Numbered from the stretch's first letter, positions 27,422 to 37,238 are shown. The stretch is 64,000 bases of DNA from Pseudanabaena frigida (GCA_003242085.1 QBML01000019.1:1-64000); one strand, 5' to 3'. Notes: generated by a model not told the origin, from the letters alone. A program made the numbers and translations.

Positions 27422-27685
27422 AGATTTAAAAAATTGAGAAAATTGCTTAATATTGCCAAGATTTCATTAAAGCCCAAATAAGAGCCAAAATTATTAATTT
27501 GTCTTTATGCCGCTCCTTAAAGAAAAGAGTAAACTTCTCAATCTTAATTATTGGCGATGGCTATAGCAAATCTAGCTCCAAAGATTTATGCTTATAAATA
27601 AATATTTTCTTACAGCATAGATAAATAGTTTACGATTCTACTCAATCATCAAAACAAGTATCTCTTTAGGTTGTAAAATAAATCT

Positions 27686-28009
27686 ATGAGTAATGAAGTT
27701 AAAGTTATACAGCCTTCAGGAAGGTTAGATGTCACAACTGCGGCAGATTTTCGCCGACAAGTTAACGATATTGCATCAACAGCGAAACCTCCTAAATACC
27801 TATTAGTCGATCTCCAAGAGATCGCTTTTATGGATAGCTCCGGTCTTGGGGCACTTGTTTCAGCATTAAAATCTATCCGCAACAGCAATGGGGAAATGGT
27901 GATTTGTGGAGCTAACGATCAGGTTCAAATGCTATTTGAACTAACTAGTATGACTAAGATTTTTAAAATTTATCCAACTATTGATGAATTTAATGCAACG
28001 TTAAGCTAG
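27686..28009 (+). CDS. STAS-domain anti-sigma factor antagonist
   Basis: 107 aa, a stand-alone STAS domain: VKVIQPSGRLDVTTAADFRR, LLVDLQEIAFMDSSGLGALV (phosphorylatable Ser in DSSG), VICGANDQVQMLFELT. Such proteins are switched by a kinase/anti-sigma factor and a PP2C phosphatase. An RsbU-type phosphatase is encoded next, convergently, and both likely form part of a partner-switching module. No anti-sigma kinase gene adjoins. Confidence 0.9.
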   Translation: MSNEVKVIQPSGRLDVTTAADFRRQVNDIASTAKPPKYLLVDLQEIAFMDSSGLGALVSALKSIRNSNGEMVICGANDQVQMLFELTSMTKIFKIYPTIDEFNATLS

Positions 28010-28191
28010 ATGTTGTATCAAGAATTTAAATATTTTGCTTGTAATTAAATTTATAGGATTAAATTAGCAACAGAGATACAAGACAAGTAAAGCACTACTT
28101 CGATTTTCTTTATTCCCAATCTAATTTGGACAAAAGAAAAAATGAGCAGTGCCACTTCTAGTTTCTATCCTTTATCTCACGAATTGTAAAT

Positions 28192-29346
28192 CTATATATG
28201 AAACTCAACTTCTAATAGTGACAAATCATCCTCAAAAGGTCGATTATTAGCTGCTTCTTTTACACAAGATAATATGTGATCGATTCGTGATGAGCGATCG
28301 TTAGGGGTGCGGATAAATGTGTCAATCAAAGCATTAAATCCCCAAATACTTTCATCATCTTGAGAAATCTCGTACACACCATCACTAAATAGATACAATC
28401 TACTATCGGTATCTATTTCACAAACTTGCTCTTGATAACTTATATCTGTCATCATTCCAATCGGCAGACCAGCCGTTTTAAGGAGTTTTATCTTAGGGAT
28501 TTCTTCATTAGAAATTAGTACGGATGGGGGATGTCCGCCGCTTGCGTAAATGAGTTTATGGGTTTTCTTGTCATACACGCCATACCAGATCGTGAAATAC
28601 ATCTCATTATGTACTGACATTTGAAAAGTATTATTTAGGTCGCGCAATACTTCACTAGGACTATAAAAATTTGTAGTATCTTGAGAAGTTCTGCTATGTC
28701 TTAAACTGCGCGTACGCATCAGATTTAAGACAGAAACTGACAATAAGGCAGAACCAACTCCATGCCCCGATACATCTAGCAAATAAAGGGCAAAATGATC
28801 GCTATCTAACCAAAAATAGTCAAAACTGTCACCGCCAAGTTGAGTTGAGGGTAAAAAACTAGACTGAATTGAAATATCACCTTCGATTGGTTCAGGTAAA
28901 AGCGATCGCACATATTGAGAGGCTTGAAATAGTTCTTGTTCGATGACTTGTTTCTGTCTTTGGAGTTCTTGAGTTGCTTGATAAAGTCGTAATCCTGCTC
29001 TAACTCTAGCTCTTAACTCATTAATCCGTGGTGGCTTGCTTAAAAAATCATCAGCCCCCATTTCTAGACCTCTAACTAAGTCCCCCTCTTGATCCCGAGC
29101 TGTCAATAAAATAAGGTAAATATTTGCTAGTCCAACGTCGCTCTTAATTCGACGGCATACTTCTAATCCATCAATGATCGGCATCATCCAGTCACAAATG
29201 ATCAGAGAAGGACGTAACTCCCTAGCCTTAGCTAAGCCTTCTTCCCCATCCTTTGCTAAAGCAACATCATACCCTTGGCTCCTAAGAAATTTCTGAAGAG
29301 TCATTCTTATTGTGGGGTCGTCATCAATGATGAGTATTTGAGGCAT
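28192..29346 (-). CDS. REC-PP2C (RsbU/SpoIIE-type) phosphatase
   Basis: About 384 aa from the ATG at 29346 (MPQILIIDDDPTIRMTLQ); a further in-frame ATG at 29373 gives nine extra residues. N-terminal receiver: IIDDDP, phospho-acceptor Asp in IICDWMMPIIDG, Lys in FLSKPP. A coiled coil (about 125-150) leads to a PPM-type phosphatase: LGGDSFDYFWLDSDHFALYL, LLDVSGHGVGSALLSV, YLFSDGVYEISQDD. Metal-binding Asp residues are present. It likely dephosphorylates a STAS protein, perhaps the one encoded next door. Confidence 0.92.
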   Translation of the reverse strand: MPQILIIDDDPTIRMTLQKFLRSQGYDVALAKDGEEGLAKARELRPSLIICDWMMPIIDGLEVCRRIKSDVGLANIYLILLTARDQEGDLVRGLEMGADDFLSKPPRINELRARVRAGLRLYQATQELQRQKQVIEQELFQASQYVRSLLPEPIEGDISIQSSFLPSTQLGGDSFDYFWLDSDHFALYLLDVSGHGVGSALLSVSVLNLMRTRSLRHSRTSQDTTNFYSPSEVLRDLNNTFQMSVHNEMYFTIWYGVYDKKTHKLIYASGGHPPSVLISNEEIPKIKLLKTAGLPIGMMTDISYQEQVCEIDTDSRLYLFSDGVYEISQDDESIWGFNALIDTFIRTPNDRSSRIDHILSCVKEAANNRPFEDDLSLLEVEFHI

Positions 29347-29434
29347 ATATGATGTTTCAGGATTACAAATCACAAATATATCGGGGGGTTACCCAATACT
29401 TTGATTGCATAAATACTAGAGCATAATCATTAGG

Positions 29435-29537
29435 CTATAGCAACTGCTAAGACATTAATAAATAAAACCTAGATAGTAAAAACAAAAATTTACTATCTAG
29501 GTTTTAGCTTTTTACAAGCACTATAGTTATTGCTATA
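29435..29537. repeat. Family-1-like hairpin element
   Basis: Left end CTATAGCAACTGCTAAGACA then ATAAATAAAACC matches the left flank of the 20040 copy. Right end carries ATTGCTATA. Core stem is 17 bp perfect: AAAACCTAGATAGTAAA at 29464-29480 and its complement at 29489-29505. The GGCGGCGC apex is absent here. Confidence 0.65.
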
Positions 29538-29662
29538 TAGAAATCATAAGTTATTTATGAGATTGATTTAAGATTCCACTTCTCTCAGTTATTAGGTATA
29601 AGCTAGCTAATCGAAGTTGAATTATTTACAAATTATTATTGAAGATTGCTAAATACTCTTAG

Positions 29663-30211
29663 CTACTCTTCAATAGTGAAAGATTTAGCAACTCTAGCAA
29701 ACAAATCTTTCACTTTGTCCCATCGTCTCTCAGAACTAGAAATACTTAAGGTATAAAGATTACCTCGATTTGTAGACACAGTTACGAGATCGTGGCGTGG
29801 TTCACCCTGCAAGCGTTGAACTGCATATTCAAAAGTGTAGTAGTTGCGATCGCCTACTTCTTTTTGAGTTGCATTAAGTAGTTTTGCTACACGTCCAGAA
29901 CCTTCGGGAGCGACTACCCGATTTTGAACGCGCAAACCAATCGCCTCAGGATCGCCTATTTCTTCCAGAGTTTTTACAGTTTCAAGTTTACTAATTGCCA
30001 CGGACACATTTTCTGAAGGCTCAATGATGTCATGGAACAAAATATCAATTGCTGAATTACCTTTTGTCTCTGTCCAGCCATTTGGGTATAAAAATTTATA
30101 GCCGTCTTTACTATCTGCAAATGGCAATAAGCCACTCGTTGGCGTATTAGCACAACTGGTAAGAAATAGAGCAAATACTACAAGTAAGGTAGATACAGCA
30201 CGTTTGAGCAT
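29663..30211 (-). CDS. psbP: CyanoP, PsbP-like photosystem II lipoprotein
   Basis: 182 aa. Lipobox LTSC with Cys20 after a short hydrophobic signal (TLLVVFALFLTSC) predicts a lumenal lipoprotein. The PsbP fold shows DSKDGYKFLYPNGWTET, ILFHDIIEPSENVSVAIS, YTFEYAVQ and the end RRWDKVKDLFARVAKSFTIE. Cyanobacterial PsbP assists photosystem II assembly or stability rather than being a major extrinsic subunit as in plants. Monocistronic. Confidence 0.95.
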   Translation of the reverse strand: MLKRAVSTLLVVFALFLTSCANTPTSGLLPFADSKDGYKFLYPNGWTETKGNSAIDILFHDIIEPSENVSVAISKLETVKTLEEIGDPEAIGLRVQNRVVAPEGSGRVAKLLNATQKEVGDRNYYTFEYAVQRLQGEPRHDLVTVSTNRGNLYTLSISSSERRWDKVKDLFARVAKSFTIEE

Positions 30212-30851
30212 AATTCAGATGATTGAGTAAAATAAATGGTAAATATGTTAAAAAACTTGTCAAAAAGTAGGAGCAAATACATTGAGTGGCAACCACTTTT
30301 TGCGATCTACCTATTCAAGAATACAGCACCATAGAGTCGTGTGCTGATTTCAGCACTCAAACCTGTTACTCGTTTTTGAGGCTTGTGGACTTAAAAATTA
30401 AAGTCAGTTCGGGTTCGATAACTTTAAATTACACTGCTTTGCACTCAAATCCGAACCAAGAATTTTTGTAGAAATGTTGCTCCGCTAAACTTCTATAGCT
30501 ATACAAAAATTCTTGTGGTTCGCTTCGTGAACCCAACCTAAGGAACAGACAGATTGAAAATCGCCCTAATTAGTCGTCATCTATAGAGTAACTACCGAGT
30601 GGGTTAAGCAGTCAATGTGTTACTTCACGCCTTGCCCAACGCATCATTGGGAGTAATAGACAATCAAAATTATTAAGTATTACGTCAAAAGATTACACTT
30701 CGTATCTAACTATCTATGGCAAGAACGCTAGTATGATAAGTTCTATATCAAAAGTTGTAGAAAAACTTGCTTTAAATTAGACAAAACTTACAATTAGTTT
30801 TTGAAAATTTATATTTTGTTTACATTCACACATTTATTGAGAGGTAACGCG
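30212..30851. other. Intergenic region with one inverted repeat
   Basis: About 640 bp. I see no supported gene. Contains the inverted repeat at 30456-30521. The rest is AT-rich. Confidence 0.5.
30456..30521. repeat. Inverted repeat AACCAAGAATTTTTGTA ... TACAAAAATTCTTG(TG)GTT
   Basis: 14 bp of the arms pair perfectly, extended by AACC/GGTT with a 2-base offset. The interior holds TCCGCTAAACTTCTATAGC. Likely a small repeat element. Confidence 0.55.
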
Positions 30852-31040
30852 GTGACTAATAAATCTGTAGCGCTTCAGCAAGGCGATCTAAGTGAATACG
30901 TAACACACCTACAATTACATATGGCATTGCAAGCCCGTAACCTCGTTCCAAATTTGAGTAGCGATCGCACTCAAGATAGCCGTAGCAAGATGCTATCCAG
31001 CACACAAGCTGATTTTGAGAGATTAGCTTCTCGCCTATAA
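30852..31040 (+). CDS. Small hypothetical protein
   Basis: 62 aa from GTG at 30852 (MTNKSVALQQGDLSEYVTHL), with GAGAGG 6-11 bases upstream. In-frame ATG at 30801 has no ribosome-binding site and adds hydrophobic residues that look unlike the rest. Rich in Gln, Ser, and Leu; mostly helical. I do not recognise it. Followed by a strong hairpin terminator, which supports real transcription. Confidence 0.55.
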   Translation: MTNKSVALQQGDLSEYVTHLQLHMALQARNLVPNLSSDRTQDSRSKMLSSTQADFERLASRL

Positions 31041-31047
31041 GTTTTTA

Positions 31048-31086
31048 ATAAAAAAGAGGAGACGCATCGCGTCTCCTCTTTTTTAT
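31048..31086 (+). terminator. Terminator hairpin
   Basis: ATAAAAAAGAGGAGACGC / GCGTCTCCTCTTTTTTAT with ATC loop and a T-run. The family-1 right end (TGGCGACAGCTATA at 31100-31113) follows 14 bases later, so this may be the core of a diverged copy. Confidence 0.85.
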
Positions 31087-31099
31087 GTCTTAACTAGAC

Positions 31100-31113
31100 T
31101 GGCGACAGCTATA
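31100..31113. repeat. Family-1 right terminal repeat
   Basis: TGGCGACAGCTATA is identical to the right end of the element at 20040-20156. The matching left end is not visible, perhaps lost to the small ORF upstream. Confidence 0.6.
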
Positions 31114-31146
31114 TAATGGCTGATAAGCTAGAAAATTTGAGGTGTC

Positions 31147-33195
31147 ATGCAGGCTGAGACGTTAGAACTGTTGGAGTGGAATCGGCTATGTCAGCATTTA
31201 TCAACATTTACAACGACGAAGCTGGGGGCGATCGCGGGGGCGCATTTACCGATTCCCGATCGCTATGAGGAGACATTGGAGCTGCTGACTCAAACAAAGG
31301 AGGCCTACGCCCTTGAAGAGAGAAACACAGGTGTGTCTCTAGATGGGATTCAGAATATTACAGAAGCAGTGTTTCGTGCCGAAAAACAGGGAATTTTGTC
31401 GGCTGCTGAGCTTTGGGCGATCGCGACAACTTTGGCGGGAGCGCGAAACTTGCGCCGTCAGCTAGATAATGCCGATTATTGTCCAAATTTGCAAATACTT
31501 GCCAGTGAATTACGGACTTATCCTGATATCGAACAAGAAATTTATCGCTGTGTTGATGAAGGTGGGAATGTTTTAGACCGAGCTTCAGTGCGCTTAGGGG
31601 AAATTCGCCATGAGCTAACCTCGGTACGCGATCAAATTCTCACGAAACTGCAAAATATCATGCAGCGTAATGCCAGCTCTCTACAGGAGCAGATTATTAC
31701 CCAACGGAACGATCGCTATGTCCTATCGGTGAAGTCGCCGCAACGCGATCGCATTCCTGGCGTAATTCACGATACATCGAGTACGGGGATGACCCTATTT
31801 GTGGAACCAAACTCAGTGGTTCAGTCGAATAATCGCCTGCGACAACTACTGAAAATGGAACAGGCTCAAATCGAGATTATTTTGACAGAGCTTAGTGCCA
31901 AGATCACATCGATCGCCGAAGATCTGCAAAGATTGCTGATTATCGTTACTAAGATCGATCTGGCGGTGGCGCGGGCGCGTTATGGCTATTGGCTAGGGGC
32001 TAATCCACCACATTTTCTGGAGAGTGAGGCGATCGTGTTGCGCCAGTTGCGACATCCTTTACTGGTATGGCAGCAACAAAATGAAGAAGGGCGTGAAGTT
32101 GTACCAGTTGATGTGTTAATTTCGCCGCAGATCTCTGTAGTTGTGATTACTGGACCCAATACAGGCGGCAAAACTGCAACTTTAAAAACTTTTGGATTAG
32201 CCGCCTTAATGGCAAAGGCGGGAATGTTTATTCCTGCCAAAGAGCCTGTAGAAATGCCTTGGTTCGATTTAGTGCTTGCCGATATTGGTGACGAGCAGTC
32301 ATTGCAGCAAAATTTATCGACATTTTCGGGACATATTCGCCGTATTGGTCGAATTTTGGACTCGCTTTCACACCAATCTCTAGTGCTTCTAGATGAAGTT
32401 GGGGCGGGTACTGACCCATCTGAGGGTAGCGCGATCGCTACGGCTTTGTTGGAATATCTGGGCGAGAATACACGACTGGCGATCGCCACGACCCACTTTG
32501 GCGAACTTAAAGCACTGAAATATCAAAATCCTAAATTTGAAAATGCGTCGGTAGAATTTGATGATGCTTCGCTTGCGCCTACCTATCGGTTGTTATGGGG
32601 TATTCCTGGTCGTTCTAATGCCCTTGCGATCGCGGGTCGGCTAGGTTTACCACAGGATATTATCGAAGCAGCTCAAGTGCGAGTAGGCATCGGCTCTGCG
32701 GAGATGAATGATGTGATCGCCGAACTGGAAGCCCAGCGACGCGAACAAACTCAAAAAACAGAAGCTGCCGCACATCTATTAGCGGAAACCGAACGATTGC
32801 ACAATGAAATTTTAGAGCGCGCGGAAAAAATGCGATCTCAGGCAAAAGAACTGCGCGAACGACAAGAAAAAGAGGTTAATGCGGCGATCGCTCAAGCTCA
32901 AAAAGAAGTAGGCAGGGTAATCCGTAAGTTGCAAAAAGGCGAACAGAAAGGAGAACAAGTTGCTGCGGATGTCCAACGTACTGAGCAAAGAATAGAGGAG
33001 CTAACTAAGCGTCATGTGCCTATAGTGCCCGAAGAGCCAGTTCAGTTAGCTTTAAAAATAGGCGATCGCGTTCGCATTCCCAAATTCGGTAAAATTGCCC
33101 AAGTTTTGACTGTACCGAATAGTTCGGGCGAATTTTCAGTGCGTCTTGGACATATGAAACTAACTGTCAATCTTACAGATACCGAGAAAGTTTAA
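31147..33195 (+). CDS. mutS2: MutS2-like ATPase lacking the Smr nuclease domain
   Basis: 682 aa. N-terminal clamp-lever region, then the MutS ATPase: Walker A VVVITGPNTGGKTATL, Walker B LVLLDEVGAGTDPSEGSA and ATTHFGELKALKYQ. It continues with a long coiled coil (about 500-620) and a short beta-rich end (GDRVRIPKFGKIAQV, EFSVRLGHMKLTV). MutS2 proteins usually have about 100 more residues holding the Smr endonuclease (LDLRG). None is present, and nothing resembling it follows in any frame before narM. It probably still binds branched DNA or stalled ribosomes. GAGG precedes the ATG. Confidence 0.93.
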   Translation: MQAETLELLEWNRLCQHLSTFTTTKLGAIAGAHLPIPDRYEETLELLTQTKEAYALEERNTGVSLDGIQNITEAVFRAEKQGILSAAELWAIATTLAGARNLRRQLDNADYCPNLQILASELRTYPDIEQEIYRCVDEGGNVLDRASVRLGEIRHELTSVRDQILTKLQNIMQRNASSLQEQIITQRNDRYVLSVKSPQRDRIPGVIHDTSSTGMTLFVEPNSVVQSNNRLRQLLKMEQAQIEIILTELSAKITSIAEDLQRLLIIVTKIDLAVARARYGYWLGANPPHFLESEAIVLRQLRHPLLVWQQQNEEGREVVPVDVLISPQISVVVITGPNTGGKTATLKTFGLAALMAKAGMFIPAKEPVEMPWFDLVLADIGDEQSLQQNLSTFSGHIRRIGRILDSLSHQSLVLLDEVGAGTDPSEGSAIATALLEYLGENTRLAIATTHFGELKALKYQNPKFENASVEFDDASLAPTYRLLWGIPGRSNALAIAGRLGLPQDIIEAAQVRVGIGSAEMNDVIAELEAQRREQTQKTEAAAHLLAETERLHNEILERAEKMRSQAKELRERQEKEVNAAIAQAQKEVGRVIRKLQKGEQKGEQVAADVQRTEQRIEELTKRHVPIVPEEPVQLALKIGDRVRIPKFGKIAQVLTVPNSSGEFSVRLGHMKLTVNLTDTEKV

Positions 33196-33265
33196 AGTAA
33201 AATCGAAACTGTTTAAAGTAAAGGCTGCTATTCACGCTGCTTTTACTGTTTGGGGTTTAAAAGTT

Positions 33266-33718
33266 ATGTTGCAATTTTTTCAGTTTGAAGCCGAGTTTGT
33301 CGCCTCATTACGCTGCATCCCTATGCAAGTTCGCTACAAACTCGATACCTGTGGGGTCAAACTGAAACTTCAGCATTGGTTTAGTTTTTCGATCGCGCAA
33401 CGCCAACATTTAATCGAATTACCCTGCGCTACTGACAATGAAATTAAAATCTATCGCGAAACTTTGCGATCGCTAGTTTTTGGTTATTTCAATACTTATC
33501 CCAGCGATCTTCCAATCGATCCAAATTCTGCATGGATGGAAACCTCGTCTATACCGCTCGGGGTTTTGCACCACGTAGAGGAATTAAACTTGGTACTTGC
33601 TCTATCTCAATGGCAGAGTTTTTCACCTCTTCAACGCTTTGCTTTGATCAAGCTCAGCACCTCCAATCACGAAAATAATAACTTTTTACCTGCCTTACAA
33701 GAATTTGGAATTATTTAG
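33266..33718 (+). CDS. narM: Nitrate reductase-associated protein NarM
   Basis: 150 aa. Begins MLQFFQFEAEFVASLRCIPM and continues QVRYKLDTCGVKLKLQHW, LPCATDNEIKIYRETL, ALIKLS. This is the cyanobacterial nitr_red_assoc family, needed for nitrate reductase activity in Synechococcus and likely for its maturation. It is usually near narB. Here it lies between mutS2 and a response regulator, so it is not in the nitrate operon of this organism, if there is one. Confidence 0.85.
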   Translation: MLQFFQFEAEFVASLRCIPMQVRYKLDTCGVKLKLQHWFSFSIAQRQHLIELPCATDNEIKIYRETLRSLVFGYFNTYPSDLPIDPNSAWMETSSIPLGVLHHVEELNLVLALSQWQSFSPLQRFALIKLSTSNHENNNFLPALQEFGII

Positions 33719-33761
33719 CCAAAAAAGATAGGAGACGCAAAGCGCCTCCTATCTTTTTTGG
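33719..33761. terminator. Bidirectional terminator (narM / response regulator)
   Basis: CCAAAAAAGATAGGAG(A)CGC / GCG(C)CTCCTATCTTTTTTGG around AAA with one mismatch. Sits between convergent genes; the T-run serves both strands. Confidence 0.85.
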
Positions 33762-33790
33762 TTTTAAAAGGAGTGATTAGCACTCTTATT

Positions 33791-34480
33791 TTAAGAAAGT
33801 TGACTCAAACGGTATCCGACACCATGAATCGTCTCAATCAAATTGTGAGGTGCCCCTGCACCCTTCAACTTGTTACGCAGACTCTTAATCGTGGCATTGA
33901 TCGTATCCTCTCTAGGTGGATCGGTAAGCGACCAAACATGCTCGACAATTGTGATCCGCTTCAGTACTTGACGACCATGATGGAGCAACAACTCTAAAAT
34001 GTTGTACTCCTTAGGAGTCAAATGTACGGATTGACCAGTATAGGAAACCTCATGCATCCCAGGATCGAGTTGCAATTCCCCCCAACGCAAAACTGTAGGC
34101 TCTGCAATCTGAGCGCGGCGAGACAAAGCTCGAATCCGAGCCATTAATTCAGGAGGATCGATGGGCTTAACGATATAATCGTCAGCACCAGCATCCAGAC
34201 CCTGAACCTTGTCAGAGCTCATATCGAGCGCGGTCACCATCAAAATTGGCACATTATTGCCATGTGCTCGCAAACGACGGCATAAGTTAATACCGTCTAG
34301 CTTTGGCAACATGACATCTAACAAGATGAGGTTGTAATCGTCAGCTTGAGATTTCTCCCAACCTTCCTCCCCATCTCTAGCAACATCTACAACACAATGC
34401 TGACCCGTTAGGATTTCGGCTAACGCATCAGCTAGTTTGGCATCATCTTCTACAAGGAGAATTCTCATTGGCTCGAGCAA
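33791..34480 (-). CDS. OmpR/PhoB-family response regulator
   Basis: 229 aa. Receiver: MRILLVEDDAKLADALAEIL, phospho-acceptor Asp in LLDVMLPKLDG, Lys in YIVKPIDPPEL. The C-terminal winged helix shows VHLTPKEYNILELLLHHGRQ, VLKRITIVEHVW and NATIKSLRNKL. It resembles ManR/RppA-type regulators, but the sensor is not encoded nearby so I assign no symbol. Start could also be the inner ATG at 34468. Divergent from hemL with 370 bp between. Confidence 0.88.
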   Translation of the reverse strand: MLEPMRILLVEDDAKLADALAEILTGQHCVVDVARDGEEGWEKSQADDYNLILLDVMLPKLDGINLCRRLRAHGNNVPILMVTALDMSSDKVQGLDAGADDYIVKPIDPPELMARIRALSRRAQIAEPTVLRWGELQLDPGMHEVSYTGQSVHLTPKEYNILELLLHHGRQVLKRITIVEHVWSLTDPPREDTINATIKSLRNKLKGAGAPHNLIETIHGVGYRLSQLS

Positions 34481-34850
34481 ATCTTAATTATTTAAGCGTT
34501 AATAGGCACTTGGTAATATGGTAGCGGATACATTCACATATTTGTGAAAAATATAAATGTGATTTTTATCTGATAACATAAATATGTCAAAATTTACAAG
34601 ACTTTTTTGCGTATAAAATTTCTAATATCCTTAAAAATAATGATGCTGGGCTTCTTTTCGATTTTTGATTTTTCTAAGGTGATTTAGCGATCGCAGTAAC
34701 GCCAAATTTTAAGTATTGTTACGATCCAAACAGAAGAGTCCAAGGCGCATCAAAGCATTTACGTCCGATCTTCTTGCATATTTACGTGACGCTTGCATCG
34801 TCTCTGAGTTAAATTGAGTCAAGAAATAGTTAAGAAAGCCTTGTTAAAAA
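34481..34850. other. Divergent intergenic region (response regulator / hemL)
   Basis: About 370 bp of AT-rich sequence that should hold both promoters. No open frame or hairpin of note. Confidence 0.5.
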
Positions 34851-36161
34851 ATGATCGCGAATTTATCTACCTTTAAAACAACTGCCTCTCAAGAAGTTTT
34901 TGCCAAGGCTAAAGACCTAATGCCTGGTGGCGTGAGTTCTCCAGTTCGTGCCTTTAAATCAGTTGGTGGTGAGCCCATCGTCTTCGATCGCGTTAATGGC
35001 GCCTATGCGTGGGATATTGATGGCAATAAATACATCGACTACATCGGCTCTTGGGGACCTGCGATCGTTGGACATTCCCATCCTGAAGTCATCGAAGCAT
35101 TACATAAGGCACTGGAAAAAGGCACAAGTTTCGGTGCTCCCTGCGTTCTTGAAAACCAACTTGCCGAAATGGTCATCGAAGCCGTACCTAGTGTAGAAAT
35201 GGTACGCTTTGTTAACTCTGGTACTGAGGCTTGTATGTCTGTATTGCGCTTGATGAGAGCCTTTACAGGTCGTGACAAAATCATTAAGTTTGAAGGTTGC
35301 TATCACGGTCACGCGGATATGTTCTTGGTCAAAGCAGGATCGGGTGTTGCAACTCTCGGACTTCCTGACTCTCCTGGGGTTCCTAAGTCTACAACCGCCA
35401 ATACCCTCAATGCTCCTTACAACGATCTAGAGGCAGTCAAAGCATTATTCGCCGAGCATCCAGATCAAATCTCTGGCGTAATTATCGAGCCAGTGGTTGG
35501 TAATGCAGGTTGCATCATGCCGAAAGATGGATTTCTTCAAGGACTAAAGGATCTTTGTCATGCCAATGGTGCTTTGTTGGTATTTGATGAAGTAATGACA
35601 GGCTTCCGTCTTTCCTATGGTGGCGCACAGGCTCGTTTCGGTGTCATTCCTGACTTGACTACAATGGGTAAAGTCATTGGTGGTGGGTTGCCTGTAGGAG
35701 CCTATGGCGGTCGCAAAGATATTATGGCGATGGTTGCTCCTGCTGGCCCAATGTATCAGGCTGGCACGTTGTCGGGTAATCCTTTGGCAATGACAGCGGG
35801 TATTAAAACTATGGAAATTCTCAAGCGGGCTGGCTCCTACGAGTACCTTGAACAGATCACTAAGAAATTAGCTGAAGGCATGTTGGCGATCGCCCATGAA
35901 ACTGGACATGCTGCTACGGGTAACATCATTGGTGCGATGTTTGGGATGTTTTTCACAAGTCAGCAAGTTTATGACTATGAAGATGCCAAGACTAGTGATA
36001 CTGCTAAGTTTGCTAAATTCCATCGTGGCATGTTAGAGCATGGAGTTTATCTTGCGCCTTCTCAGTTTGAGGCTGGTTTCACATCACTAGCTCACACTGA
36101 TGCTGATGTAGAAGCGACCTTAGCTGCTACCCGTGCAGTATTGTCGCAAATCTCTGCCTAA
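34851..36161 (+). CDS. hemL: Glutamate-1-semialdehyde 2,1-aminomutase
   Basis: 436 aa PLP enzyme making 5-aminolevulinate for haem, chlorophyll and bilins. Signatures: [67 protein letters not shown] and the PLP lysine in [18 protein letters not shown]. Ends normally. Followed by a strong hairpin. No tetrapyrrole gene adjoins. Confidence 0.97.
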   Translation: MIANLSTFKTTASQEVFAKAKDLMPGGVSSPVRAFKSVGGEPIVFDRVNGAYAWDIDGNKYIDYIGSWGPAIVGHSHPEVIEALHKALEKGTSFGAPCVLENQLAEMVIEAVPSVEMVRFVNSGTEACMSVLRLMRAFTGRDKIIKFEGCYHGHADMFLVKAGSGVATLGLPDSPGVPKSTTANTLNAPYNDLEAVKALFAEHPDQISGVIIEPVVGNAGCIMPKDGFLQGLKDLCHANGALLVFDEVMTGFRLSYGGAQARFGVIPDLTTMGKVIGGGLPVGAYGGRKDIMAMVAPAGPMYQAGTLSGNPLAMTAGIKTMEILKRAGSYEYLEQITKKLAEGMLAIAHETGHAATGNIIGAMFGMFFTSQQVYDYEDAKTSDTAKFAKFHRGMLEHGVYLAPSQFEAGFTSLAHTDADVEATLAATRAVLSQISA

Positions 36162-36206
36162 ACTTTTTTGAGGAGTTAGACAAAGTTTAACTCCTCAAAA
36201 AAAGTT
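36161..36206 (+). terminator. hemL terminator hairpin
   Basis: AACTTTTTTGAGGAGTT / AACTCCTCAAAAAAAGTT with a 10-nt loop, starting at the hemL stop. Confidence 0.8.
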
Positions 36207-36335
36207 CATCTTGCTACAGCTTTCGCAGAAATTCATCTACAATGTTGTTTAGTATTTCTAGGCTGATTAGCTGATAAAGCCTGTTAGATGTACTTCTCTC
36301 AGATGAAGCATTGAAATTTCTCCTACACAAACCTG

Positions 36336-36962
36336 ATGCTGACAGAAAACTCAACTGCTAGTGCTAAATCTAATAATGGTAATTACAACGGCTCCCCTGC
36401 ACCTTTACCAAGAGCCGATTACTACATGAGCTTACACAAAGAGCTAGACCATCTGGAAGAAATGGTGCTGGAAAGTGGTCCTCGTGTGATGGGACATACC
36501 GTCATTGATGAGGAGAAACTATGTCAGCAGATCGATCGCGTGAGGCTCTCTGTACCTGAGTCGATCGCTAAGGCTGAAGAGATTTTGCACTATAAACAAG
36601 ATCTAGTTGCGGAAGCACAACAATACGCTGAAGATTTGATTAAGTCGGCTGAATTGAGGGCTAGTCAGCTTTTAGAAGAATCTCTCATCATTCGTCAAGC
36701 CGAGCAAGAGGCAAATCAAATTCGTCGCGAACTGCAAGAGGAATGCGAACAGGTGAGAGCTCAGACTCTTAATGAAGTCAATCAAATGCGCCGACAAGCC
36801 CAAAAGGATCTCGATATGTTGCATCAGAGGGTAACTGGGGAAGTTCAAGATATGCAGCGAGGTGCGGATGAATATAGCGATCGCGTGTTAGGTAATCTGG
36901 AATCTCAGTTGATCGATATGATCAAAATTGTCCAAAACGGTAGAAAAGAATTAAGGCTCTAA
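36336..36962 (+). CDS. Coiled-coil hypothetical protein (DivIVA / ATPase-b-like)
   Basis: 208 aa. Disordered N-terminus, then YYMSLHKELDHLEEMVLESG and a long alpha-helical region (LIIRQAEQEANQIRRELQEE, VRAQTLNEVNQMRRQAQKDL). Cyanobacterial relatives carry the annotations DivIVA-like or ATP synthase subunit B-like, based on the coiled coil; neither is proven. Role in cell shape or division is a guess. Ends 16 bases from the next gene on the opposite strand. Confidence 0.6.
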   Translation: MLTENSTASAKSNNGNYNGSPAPLPRADYYMSLHKELDHLEEMVLESGPRVMGHTVIDEEKLCQQIDRVRLSVPESIAKAEEILHYKQDLVAEAQQYAEDLIKSAELRASQLLEESLIIRQAEQEANQIRRELQEECEQVRAQTLNEVNQMRRQAQKDLDMLHQRVTGEVQDMQRGADEYSDRVLGNLESQLIDMIKIVQNGRKELRL

Positions 36963-36977
36963 AAATAGTTCTTATTT

Positions 36978-37238
36978 CTATGGGCGTTTTGTGCCTTTCT
37001 TCCCTGTGTAAGGATTAGTATTGCCAATAGTTGACCAGTTATCTTTTTTTGTTGTATTGCTAGTAGTGCGAACGTATGGTTTCACACGACTTCCATCTTT
37101 TTTGACATACCCTCTAACTGATACATTTCCGCTTGGATAACTGCATTTATTATTGCCAGCCCAAGCAGTATCAAGAAAAAACGTAGATGAAATCAAACTT
37201 GCAAGTACAACTGCAGTTATTTTCATGAAGGTCTGCAT
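36978..37238 (-). CDS. Small secreted protein
   Basis: 86 aa with a signal peptide (VVLASLISSTFFLDTAWA cut before GNN). The mature part is VRGYVKKDGSRVKPYVRTTS, NTTKKDNWSTIGNTNPYTGK. This pattern (RGY..KDG....PY.RT....N...N..S..GN.NPYTGK) recurs in small exported proteins of many bacteria, without known function. The initial ATG at 37238 or the one four codons later could be the start. Confidence 0.6.
   Translation of the reverse strand: MQTFMKITAVVLASLISSTFFLDTAWAGNNKCSYPSGNVSVRGYVKKDGSRVKPYVRTTSNTTKKDNWSTIGNTNPYTGKKGTKRP

Noticed and set aside
33196-33265. Frameshifted Smr tail behind mutS2
   Set aside because: The 70 bases before narM are too short and show no LDLRG-like coding in any frame.
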